Shown in pieces: positions 25,213 to 35,390 of a stretch of DNA of 64,000 nt; the stretch's first letter is position 1; each line of letters starts with the position of its first letter. The stretch is taken from assembly GCA_023853785.1 (NCBI GenBank), contig JAJIRX010000622.1, forward strand, positions 1,240,001 through 1,304,000, given 5' to 3'. Both the position numbers and the translations under genes were made by a program. The DNA is from Psilocybe azurescens (Eukaryota; Basidiomycota; Agaricomycetes; Agaricales; Agrocybaceae). The notes beneath the pieces were generated by a model. It worked only from the letters and a program-made list of their open reading frames with translations. It was not told where the DNA came from and searched no databases.

Positions 25213-26367
25213 ATGGCTCATTGGCCGCGTTTTGGCTCTTTTTCCCGACCGCGATGGAACCCTATGTCGGGACCAAAAGAGGAGCCCAGGGGCCCAGACG
25301 AGGAAGTAGTGATACCATTCATACCCCCTAGTATCAGCGACCTTGAGGAGTTAGAGGAAGAGGAAGAGGTTGAAGAAAGAGCAGCACAGAAGGAAGAGCC
25401 TGTGATACCACAGACTCTTATCAAGCTCAAAGCATATCGATTCAGAACATCCAAGAACGCCTGGAAGCACGTGGTAACGACGGGCATGAATGTTCATCCC
25501 GATGTCGAACAGGCTACGGACGAGAAGAAAGGGCCGTGCTCGCAGCTGAGGATCATCTCGTGGAACGTTGATTTTGATTCGCCACACAAGGAGGAGAGAC
25601 TCACAGCAGCCCTGCGACATATCGAAGAAGACGTCCTCAAGTGCAAAGAGGATGAAGCACCGGAGCCGTGTTGCATTCTCCTACAGGAGGTCAATCATCT
25701 CGTGCTGCCTTACCTATTGCGAGACGAGTGGGTGAGGCGGTGGTTCTTGGTAACGCCGTATACGAAGGACAAGTGGCCCGAAGATGCATATTACGGGAAC
25801 GTGACGCTCATCGCTCGTTCGCTCAATCTCATTGAAAGCCACATATTGCACTATGGCCATTCGGAAATGAGTCGCACGGCGTTATGCGTCAAGATCAAGC
25901 TGAATGTCCCAGGAACGCAGGAGAAAAGGATCGTTTCTGTTGTGAACACGCATCTAGAGTCCCTGCCACAGGGTACGCCATATAGACCGAAGCAGCTGGA
26001 GATGTGCGCACGTTTCTTGCGGTTAAACGGGGTGTATGGTGGTGTGATTGCAGGTGACATGAACTGCATCTCACCTGGTGATGCGGAGATTGGGAAAAGG
26101 CTAGGATTGAGGGATAGTTGGCGCAAAGGCGACGGAGATGCTGGCAAGACGTGGGGGTTCCAGGGACAAAATGCAGGTAACTTTCCAACTGCGAGGTTAG
26201 ATAAAGTGTTTTATTTGCCCGGGATGGGGTACAAGGTGGACGAGCCCAAAACAATCGGGGTTGGACTGAAAATTAAAGAGTTTTCCAATGAAGCTCTCTG
26301 GGTCAGCGACCACTATGGGCTAGATACCACGTTGCGCATGTTGAAGCCAAGATCGAATTCGTCCTAG
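25213..26367 (+). CDS. Endonuclease/exonuclease/phosphatase-family protein resembling tyrosyl-DNA phosphodiesterase 2
   Basis: TDP2 enzymes remove topoisomerase II adducts from 5' DNA ends. The single exon codes for 384 residues. Residues 1-110 are a variable head with an acidic run (EELEEEEEVEE). The EEP domain follows with its catalytic signature: SWNVD (Asn118), LLQEV (Glu159, metal ligand), NTHLES (His247), AGDMN (Asp282, Asn284) and SDHYGL (Asp366, His367). SWNVD and SDHYGL are close to the TWNID and SDHWGL of TDP2, so this family is preferred over sphingomyelinases or deadenylases. Being intronless sets it apart from its neighbours. Substrate is not proven by sequence. Confidence 0.82.
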   Translation: MAHWPRFGSFSRPRWNPMSGPKEEPRGPDEEVVIPFIPPSISDLEELEEEEEVEERAAQKEEPVIPQTLIKLKAYRFRTSKNAWKHVVTTGMNVHPDVEQATDEKKGPCSQLRIISWNVDFDSPHKEERLTAALRHIEEDVLKCKEDEAPEPCCILLQEVNHLVLPYLLRDEWVRRWFLVTPYTKDKWPEDAYYGNVTLIARSLNLIESHILHYGHSEMSRTALCVKIKLNVPGTQEKRIVSVVNTHLESLPQGTPYRPKQLEMCARFLRLNGVYGGVIAGDMNCISPGDAEIGKRLGLRDSWRKGDGDAGKTWGFQGQNAGNFPTARLDKVFYLPGMGYKVDEPKTIGVGLKIKEFSNEALWVSDHYGLDTTLRMLKPRSNSS

Positions 26368-26981
26368 TTTTTCTGTAGCTGCTTTCTGTACCTCATTTTT
26401 ATCACCTTAATCGAAAAGAGGTGGCACTGGTAGAAGAGAGTGTACTGTAGTTGGTTTTGTTATTTGTTTTGTCATCGAGTCAGAGTGACTCGACGAGCAG
26501 GTGCCAAGTTTAGGCGCCAATGACGAGTACAGGCTAACAATAGCGCTTTTAGGGGCTGTTCAAGTCCCGCTCCGCAGCTTCCGTCTGCCCACTGTCAATG
26601 TCTTCAAAACACATGTGTCTAACATGTTTCGGTCAACTGTAGCCACCAGTGGAAGGCGGTGGAGCTGTGAAGGCTTGTGAAGGCCGAGACCGGGCCAGAG
26701 TTACAGCATCGTGGCATCATGTGCAAGAAACCTATGGTATCGATAGTATATTACATATCTTGCATTCTGTACTTTGACTTAACGTCAGAGACGAGAAATG
26801 CAAACTGTGATCGGGAATCGGCAGACGGGTCAAATTGAGTTATTTTTTAAGAATGTTGACACATGTTTATTTGGTCAGAGTTTGTGTACCGCGTAGTCAT
26901 ATTAAACTGTTGATGGGCTAGGCAGGCTTCTTCTTGTTCTTCCACGTTTGCTGAACTACCCCCTCGTTGTTGCTCTCTACG
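26368..26981. other. Gap without recognised gene
   Basis: About 610 bp between the TDP2-like gene and the KRE9-like gene. It holds a 3' end and a promoter. No tRNA fold or other element was convincing. Confidence 0.5.
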
Positions 26982-28022
26982 ATGAAGTCTGCTTTCGCTG
27001 CCGTTACCGCTGCATTGTGCTTTGCTGCCAGTGCTCTTGCTCAGGACAATGGCCCCCTTTGGTTAACACTCCGTGAGTCTACCTCATGCTTCCCCCTTCC
27101 TGTTCAATTTTCTTAATCGTACCATTCAGCATCAACCCCCTGTTTGCCAACCTCTCTTGATCACCTGGGGTGGAGGAACCCGTACGTCTCTTAGCTTTGA
27201 TTTATTTCTCACTTTCTGACCAACGTTTTCTTTCTTGCAGCCCCATACTTCTTGGTTTGTGATATCTCCAGCTTATCCGTCGTTTAATTGACATTGTCAT
27301 TTTATTCTGTTTTGACTGTAGAGGTGTGTATCTTTCGTTCCAGTACTCCTTTGCGACTTTCTGACATTATTTCTAGCATTCTCCCTGGTGGTCAACCCGG
27401 CGCTGCTGCCCTCCTCGACTTCGGTCAACAGACTGGCACCTCCCTAACATGGACTGTCAACATCACAGCTGGTTAGTGGAAAAACGTAGACTCCGTTTAT
27501 ATGTTAGCTCATTGTTGTCTCAAGGCACTTCTCTTGGCCTCGTCTTGCGTGACAGTACCGGTACCGTTTCGCAGTCTGCACCCTTCACCGTTCAGTCGAG
27601 TAGTAAGTATAATCCACTGTGCACGTTTTTACAACGATGTTAATATGTGATAGGCGACACTTCTTGCCTTAATGGAGGCTCTTCGTCTTCGAGTTCTTCC
27701 TCCGGCTCGTCTACTTCCTCTGGCTTGTCTACTTCCTCCGGTCGTTCTTCCAGTTCTTCCTCCAGCTCCACCAGTATCACGAGCCCTGCCACAACTCCAA
27801 CGGCACCCACGTCCTCACATACGTATGTTTACTTTTTCAATAGTCTCATACGTTTGCTAACAGCATGAACTCGTAATTAGTAGCTTGTCTACTTCGTCCT
27901 CCCACTCGTCGACGAGTTCACCCTCGCCTTCCAACACTCCCTCTTCGGCAGCACCTATCCAGAACGTCAAATGGGCTCTAGTTGGCGCTCTTGGAGCGGC
28001 CCTTATCGCCGTTTTGGCTTAA
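26982..28022 (+). CDS. KRE9/KNH1-like Ser-rich GPI-anchored cell surface protein
   Basis: A predicted secreted, wall- or membrane-anchored protein. A signal peptide (about residues 1-21, ending ASALAQ) is followed by one KRE9/KNH-type beta domain (CQPLLITWGGGTPPYFLSILPGG, split here over several exons), then a Ser/Thr-rich stalk of about 90 residues. It ends in a hydrophobic tail (VGALGAALIAVLA) typical of GPI attachment. Short exons occur in the domain: 27241-27254 (14 nt) and an apparent exon of two bases, AG, at 27322-27323. The latter is needed to keep the frame between PPYFL and ILPGG. The run of five C at 27136-27140 breaks the frame; four would restore the conserved motif. Function in this family is linked to wall beta-glucan or adhesion, but is not established here. 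Confidence 0.8.
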
Positions 28023-29084
28023 TAGATTGATGCACCCCGGGAGATGCGATACCTGGTACCAAATGGATTTCATCGCTCTAGAGACATTGCCATTCGCCTC
28101 CGTTAAGAGTACATTTCATTTTTGGTGACGATTTACTTCTATGCTTGGATGATGTTCAGACATTTTAGCTACCTCCCTTCCTCATACCTTTTTACCCCAT
28201 TACGATTCCCACTGATCCCGAAAAGTTTGTTTCTGCTCTGATAATTACCGTGCCGTAGTTTTCGATTCTTTTCTACTTGGGTTTACTTGAATAGTCCTCT
28301 TTCAAAGTAATTCATACGTTTATTCATTTAGTTATGCCGTCAGTATTGCTCTGAAAAGCGAAAAGGTGACGATATTCGTAAGTAATCGCAAATGCGCTAT
28401 CGTGGAGTCGTGGGATTACGCATTAGTGCGACCGTTTACTTCTGCCGATTCCTACTGTACTCAACTATCAGATGCAAATCAGCAATCAAACACATCAATG
28501 ATAAGCAACATCTCGAAAGATCTGGAAGTCTCAGCGACGTGGCGTATGGAACTTGGCGCTTACTAGCGTTCTCGGCTTCAAAATTATGTACAAATAATTA
28601 TAGTTCTAAGTTGTCTTCTCCAAATTCGAATACATTGTACACACCCCAAGATGACGGAGATGATATATCATTGCAAAAATCCAACTGGAAAAACGGCGGT
28701 ACTATAGTATAATTTGTTGCTTTGACCGTGTGGTGCCTCAAATATATGAGGATCTATTTATAGCATTGACACGCATAACAATAGTCCGCAATCTAGTTTT
28801 TGCCCAAAAGCCAATCGTCATTAATTAACTGGGTAATGCGTTCATGACGGGGTTCTATTTTGCACTTGAAAGGCTCCAGATGTCTATACGTTTGTTTAGT
28901 CTCTCTATTGCAGAAAGTCGTGAAGAAATGTGCATATGAACCTTATAGCACCGGATCTGTACGCAGCCTCGACCTCGATCAGCTTTCCATGTTCATCTCT
29001 CGCGTGTAAGATTTGGAAGCAGGAAAGTATCATGACAGCAGTGATCCATAACGAGGGATCCGCGAAATCCATACCGGGGCAGCG
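28023..29084. other. Gap without recognised gene
   Basis: About 1.06 kb between the KRE9-like gene and the first arm of the inverted repeat. A short open stretch at 28930-29205 overlaps the repeat arm; it has a splice-like end near 29006 and may be a relic, but I recognise no family. Confidence 0.45.
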
Positions 29085-29186
29085 TACGGTGCGCGAGCTG
29101 TATCAGCCAGGATTTAAAGTAGAACCGCTTGACGGCGACGTTCCTGCGGACTATTGGGACCTGTCTGTCCACCACCGTGACTTCTT
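29085..29186 (+). repeat. Inverted repeat arm 1 (about 100 bp)
   Basis: The segment starting tacggtgcgcgagctgtatc matches the reverse complement of 29917-30020 at roughly 80 percent by eye, including the stretch cttgacggcgacgttc. The other arm lies just beyond the 3' end of the P450 relic, so this looks like a copied and inverted piece of that locus. Confidence 0.75.
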
Positions 29187-29916
29187 CGAAGTTCTTTTTA
29201 CGTAAATTATGTATCCTTCGGCCTCTTCTCCATAGTATGCCTATTTTTTTGCAAGTTTTTTGTCTGTTTTCCGATGTTACATATGTTGAAAATAAAATTG
29301 TCTGAAGACATCTTTCTGCTATGAGCTCACCTCCCAGCTGTCCAAAACTGCAGCCATATAAATGCAAGAGAGCCTGAGGCGAGGAGAACAAAAACGTGAA
29401 AAGTTGGCTCCTGAGGCCTGAGTACTCGGTTACTCACTTTACAAACCATTATCATGCCAGGCTTTGGCTTTTTGTTCTCCGCCTGGAAGGTCCCGTGGCT
29501 GTGCTATTTCGACAACTTATCTACGTAATAAACGAGACTCTATTCTACCAAAATATAAGTATGTAGAAGGTGGCAATTGGTGCGTATAAAAAAATTATGC
29601 TCTTGTACCTGTAATAATTATTCTATGTTACATGGGCCTACTTATCTACCATGACTGCTAATTCCTGAGTCTCCTAAGCTGAAGGGTTTGCTATTGTCGG
29701 ATATTGGTCCAGTGGTCAAAACATGAATGTTAGCAAGTTAAGTTATATAATCAGTCATTATCACTTCTCTCTTGTATGGAGGCAATTCATTCAGAAATCA
29801 AATTATAGGAATGTTAAAAGACTCAAAACATATGTCAAACATGCGGAGAAGGCACATATCTTGTACATAGCATATACATATTAGTGAAGAGGTCGAAGAA
29901 CACATATCCAACGTGG

Positions 29917-30020
29917 AAAGAAGTCAAGATGATGGACGGACAGGTCCCAATGGTCCTGCGGGAACGTCGCCGTCAAGCAGTTTTGATTTAATTTCTGGCT
30001 GATACAGCTCGCGCACCGTA
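29917..30020 (-). repeat. Inverted repeat arm 2, next to the P450 relic
   Basis: Partner of the arm at 29085-29186, in opposite orientation about 730 bp away. On the minus strand it reads on from the P450 relic (VRELYQPEIKSKLLDGDVP), but this peptide is not a normal P450 C-terminus. Confidence 0.7.
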
Positions 30021-30054
30021 GCAGCGTCTGGTGATTCATTGAAGGGAAATGAGT

Positions 30055-31922
30055 TTAGTAAATGTTCGCCGGTTCTGGACGGACAGCGGCGTACCTTCTA
30101 TCAAAGCCAAATATGTACGTATAGGGATCTAGAAGGCGCTTTGTTTCCTCGTCGGGTAAATTTACGTATCTTTCCGGTCGGAATTGGTGTGGACTATCAT
30201 GGATGCGTTCGTCGTGAAGAATTGCCCTGTATATGGCATTTTCAGAGTCTGCCTGGGTGTAATTGACGTGGACACTTACCATATGTTACCGAGGCACTAG
30301 TATAAGAGTAAGTAACATTAAGTAATAGCCGGATACCTAAATTGTTAGACTTGCCCAGGTTCCTTTGGGTATCACATATCCTTCGTAAACATCATCTTGC
30401 ATGAGTCGATGTGGCGGAGCTACATGGAGCCACCGCAAATAAGTGCTCATGATAATCATGTGAGATCACAGCACTAACTAAAAGAGACAGGTGCTCCCCA
30501 TCTAACAGATTCCTTCAGTACACATCCGACACATGGCAGGTTAGGTCGATCGGAGAACGCGGGGAGTCTGTCCCGGCCGATGACGGCGTCTATTTCAGTG
30601 TGGGCTTTAGCGAGCACTCCTGGATGTAGCACCATTGCGAGGATGAGCTGGGTGATCGAAGCGACACTCTGCTTAAATTTTTTGGCAAGAGCTGTTGGTG
30701 CAAGTCGAAACTCGAAAGAGATAACTGCGTACGCTAATGGACCCAGCTTTTAGAAGCCAGTGAGCAAGAGACATGAATTAAGTCCGAGGAATGACCTACC
30801 AGCATATACGGAAGCGGCAATCCATTTGGTGAGGTGTTCCTTCTCTTTATCATGAGTTGTTTCTGGAAGCATATTTCCCCAGAAAGATATTTGTGCCTTC
30901 GGAGTGTCCTTTGACTGTAAATGCCGTTTTAAAAAATAGTTACATATAGCCAATACAGTGAGCGCTCACTATTAAGCGAAGAAATAGCTTTTATGGTTCT
31001 TATACCTATTCTGTGGTCCTGCTAGGCCACCCCGCAGCTAGGCGTTAAAATTTGAGGAATGGAACTGACCTTACTATTATGACATGAGTACGACGTCATC
31101 AAGAATTATGTTTAGCTTACGGAAAGGGAGAGCATCCCCGACCATGGCATGTATGAAAATATTCATGAAATCTTGAGCCGCGTTGACATATAGGTCGTTG
31201 ATCTTCTCTACCCGGTAACCGTATGTTGTTCTAAAGATTAGAGAGCCGACCATCCTACGGTAATGCTCTATGTTCAGATAAAAACAATTCAAACGTAACA
31301 CGTTCGGAACACACCTTTGAGCGTTCCCAACAAACTGATCCGGCATGGAGAGGAGATTCTTCAAAAGTGATTGAACCTCTTCATGAAGGTATGGCTCCCA
31401 TCTCGCGACCGCTCTACGGCTCAAGCTTTGGCTCATCAATTGTCTCTCGGCCTTAAACCGATTGCCAAAAGTGTCCAGTTCACCAACTCTCCGAATCCGC
31501 GTCTATGGATACAATGAATAAGTACAAATGTAGTTTACAATCGCTTCTACCTACAAGTCTGACGCCATTGAAGAAACGGTCTCTGAATATATAGATGCTC
31601 TCTTGTCAAAGAGCTAGCTAGTAGCTTTGACTCCATGCACGAACATAATTGATGTATTAAGCAATCGCAGATAGACGTCCCCTGTAAGAGATAGTAAATT
31701 TGAGACGGATATGGAGTATGCGTTAAGCCCTGACATTCTTATCGTTCTGGCGACTCCATTCTGTAACCACTTCCATCTCGTCTTTTGTGGTATGATTGTT
31801 AAGTTGTTAATTAGAGGTATGCCTCTTTGGCCAGGAGGAAGACGCGAATGACGATAAAAATCGACGTAAACACATGTGAGGAGACCGCATCTAAGCACAT
31901 CAAATATCGTGGTGGCAGACAT
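30055..31922 (-). pseudogene. Cytochrome P450 relic (CYP, OrdA-like type)
   Basis: Exon-like pieces in order on the minus strand: an N-terminal membrane anchor and proline hinge (SRLPPGQRGIPLI, about 31850), a B-region (LFDKRASIYSE), RRMVGSLIFRTTYGYRV, an I-helix region (TKWIAASVYAG), then EIDAVIGRDRLPAFSDRPNLP with an ExxR-like LKESVRW, and the meander FRPERY with FGFDRR. The heme-binding end is degenerate: FGFGRRxCPG is not found in frame, and no exon with it was seen downstream. A TAG replaces the usual acidic codon before LFDKR (about 31612), and a homopolymer shift lies near 31793. The nonsense codon plus the lost heme Cys support pseudogene status more than the shift does. Confidence 0.72.
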
Positions 31923-32854
31923 CCTATCTCGTATCATGTAATGATAAAGGTAGCCCGTTTTATATGCCCTGAAACACTTGTGGGCGGTAAGTCGCAACCT
32001 TATGCACAAACCTCCAATGGGATTTAGTTTGCAGTTCTAGTGACCATGATCTATTCTAGTCTATCTTTGGTCTATCTTGCATCCCTCACACTATCCGAAA
32101 TATGACAATGTTTAAATGACAACCAGGCTCATATCTTACTGTTACTCTGAGGTGATCTGGAAAGATTACTTTAATTTATTGCTCTACCGTTAACTACGTA
32201 ACAACTCCAGAATTACCGTAAGGAACTTGGAACCAGTTCTAGACAATGCGCGCTAATCGCGGACGCTTTACTCCTAGTCACGTGGATTTATCTGCTAAGG
32301 ATTGATGCGTTCAAGCAGCCAACTCGAAGTCCCAAACGAAAACACATCTCTTTCTTTCCCGTCACTTGGTCCCAAGCCCCGGATATCGTCCCTTCATTCC
32401 GTGGTGAAGTTGGCTTTTCTTGAGGTCTTCCACAAGGCAATATTTAGGGTCTTCTGCCTGCTGTCGCTCGTAAGTATTAGACTCATCCATCACATGATGG
32501 CGTAGCAAGCTATTTCATCGGATTTTCTCCGGTGAACTCTTTCTGCCTACATCTTGATGGCGCAACGTGAGAACATGCAGGGACAACTCTCGGTCGTGGA
32601 CTTGCGCTGCCCAGCGTATTTCTACCAACTTCGGCAAAGTGATCGCAGGATAATGTACCTGGTAAAATCTCAAAACTCGGAAGCGGGGGCAAAGGTGGAT
32701 TTATAGTTCGAGAACGAGCTTTTCTACTTGAGAGAGAGAAATTCTCAATGTGGAGTCCGTAATTCATCCGTTCCTCTTATATTCCTCCGACTGTAAGGAA
32801 GAAGTTCATCTTATATTACATTTCCCTCACTCCCCTTAATTGTGGGATCCTACA
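31923..32854. other. Gap without recognised gene
   Basis: About 930 bp between the divergently placed P450 relic and the sugar transporter. It must hold both former and present promoters. ORFs here lack domains. Confidence 0.5.
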
Positions 32855-35104
32855 ATGGCGCCGTCGGGTAACGAAGGGCATTGGTCTGTCGTCGATTTCC
32901 TTCACAGAGGGTACTGGTGGCGAAACCGCGGTGCGTAGTCTTCTATCGCCTTAGTCGTGATGTGCAAATCTGACACGGCATAGGCATCTTACTGTTGAAC
33001 ATATGCCTTTTGACCCCCTCATGACATCAGTGGCCAATGGTCTTGATTCATCCCTCGTGAATGGTGAGAAAACTAACTGTAGTTCGTACACATTATGGCC
33101 CATGATTATCTGGTTCTAGGTCTTCAGATCTTACCTGAATGGCAGTCCTCCTTCGCCTTTCCTAAAGGGCGGACTTTAGGTTCGTATGCAGTGCTTAAGA
33201 GAGGTCAATGATTCTTTCAGCATACTGACGGGTCTTTGCAGGGGTCATCAACTCAGCCCAGTTCTTAGGCAACCTCACTGGGCTGCCCTTCACGCCATTT
33301 CTTTCCGATATACTCGGCCGCCGTGCAGCACTGTTCATCGGGAGTTTGATCATGTGTCTAGGCGTTGGCCTTCAAGCTGCAGCTTGGAGTGTGCCTATGC
33401 TTATTGGTGCTCGATATACAAGTGATTGAGTTATTATTTTGTTTTCATTTTCCCTCTCTGAACGTTACTGCAGTTGGGGTTGGTCTCTCGTTTTGTCAAA
33501 ATGCTTCTCCGTTACTGTTAATCGAATTGGCCTATCCGACACATGTATGTGTACATGTGGCAACTCGGTATATTTTAACTCGTGCTAATGATTGCGTAGC
33601 GTGGCAAATTAACGTCGATGTTTAACTCATGTTGGTACATTGGTAGCATTATTTCGGCTTGGGTGAGTTAATGTTAATGTTGCTTTCTTTCTTTGACTTT
33701 GATTGACTGGTGAAATCCAGGTATGTTATGGCGCATACCAACATGCTGGCGGAACTGAGTGGTCGTGGCGAGTGCCAACCCTTGTCCAGGCCATTTGCCC
33801 TGTGATCCAACTTTTCAGTATCTGGTTCGTTCCCGAATCTCCGCGATGGCTTGTCTCGAAAGGGATGGAATCGAAGGCATTAACGGTACTAGCGAAGTAC
33901 CACGCTCATGGAAGCGACGAACGAGACCCTCTGGTAACTTTTGAAATGGCGCAAATTCGGCATGCGATTCGTATGGAGGAAGATATCAATAAGAGCACGT
34001 CTTATCTTTCCCTTTTCTCCACTCCAGGAAATAGAAAACGTATGCGTATCATCTTGGCCATTGCTGTTTTCTCTCAATGGAGGTGCGCCGTTCCTTTACC
34101 TTCCGTCTTTCTTCCAGTAGCTCATACATCTGCGTTCAGTGGAAATGGTCTTGTGTCCTATTATATCGATATAGTTCTTAAGGGTGTCGGCATCACAGAC
34201 ACAAAAACCAAGTCAATAATAAACGGCTCTCTCCAGGTATTCAATTTCGTCATCGCCATTGGTGCCGCCATGCTCGTCGATATTGCTGGTCGTCGTCCGC
34301 TTTTCATCATCTCTAACTCCGGGATGCTTGTCAGTATGTACACTCCACATTGAAATGTGCCGAGCTTCATGTTTACTAATGCACGTCACAGCTTTCTGTG
34401 CTTGGACTATAACCACTGCCCTGTACAACACCATGGGCAACGCAGCTGCCGCTAAAGCTACTATTCCTCTTATATTCATATTCTACTTCTTCTACGATCT
34501 GGCCTACACACCCATGCTAGTTGCATATACCCTCGAAATTTTACCTTTCCGTGTCCGTGCCAAAGGATTCGCAATCATGGTAGGTAGTCTGTTATTGGAA
34601 ACAGACCCAATTTGCTGATAAATTCCACAGAACTTGACGATAATGGCCACAGTCGCTTTCAATCAATTTATAAACCCGTGGGCACTAGAGGCTATTTCTT
34701 GGTGGTACTATGTCGTGTATTGTGGGTTTCTCATTTTCGAACTGGGCTTCATCATCGTCTTTATTGTGGAGACGAAAGGTTAGTCTTTTCGCGTCTTTTG
34801 TGTGGCGATTTAAGTGCTCAGATATGATGCTTCTAATAGGGCGGACATTGGAGGAAACAGCATCGCTGTTCGACGGCGATGAGCAACAGGCCGACCTTGT
34901 TTCAATGGGGGAGTGGCCGCAAATATGACGATGAGGCTAAGCCAGGGAGTAATTCCCTCAGAATCTGAGATCCAGATCAGGGAAAGAGAGCGCGAACGAG
35001 AACAGTCTGAAGACAAAGTCAACGAATATTACGAAATGAAAAAGCGATATCGAAATTCGGATATGACTACGTCAAGCTCCGATCTCTATTCGCGCGCTTT
35101 GTGA
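32855..35104 (+). CDS. MFS sugar transporter (sugar porter family, lactose-permease/hexose type)
   Basis: Proton-linked or facilitated sugar uptake at the plasma membrane, by family. Around ten exons carry twelve expected membrane segments and the sugar-porter signatures: LSDILGRRAALFIGS (loop 2-3), PESPRWLVSKG (after segment 6), DIAGRRPLFIIS (loop 8-9) and VETKGRTLEE (after segment 12). The C-terminal tail is charged (REREREREQ, then EYYEMKKRY). Two G/C runs break the frame: five C at 33014-33018 in the first membrane segment and five G at 34907-34911 in the tail. One more base in each would restore family-like sequence. The start at 32855 fits the usual short polar N-terminus. The gene is convergent with the alpha-amylase. 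Confidence 0.85.
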
Positions 35105-35390
35105 ATCCATGTATATACCATCTGTTATTGACTTGTAACATTAATAAAAATGCGAAGATCCATTCGCTGTACTATATACTTCAATGCACATGAACAATTC
35201 TAATCTTACAAGAAGTTTAGAAAGAGTTTGCTGTTAACATTGTATAGAATAAGGCCATTCAATCGTTGCTAACCGGTTAAACCAGCTAACATCGAACACC
35301 ACCTATATTCGAAACATTAAACAGAAAGCAGTAAATAGCCCTATACTTAAATAATCAAATAGAAAAGTCAGATCAAATGGTCCAAACCAT

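Noticed and set aside
26541..26590. B-box-like gttcaagtcccg suggesting a tRNA gene
   Set aside because: No matching A box, acceptor stem or T-stem pairing at the right distances.
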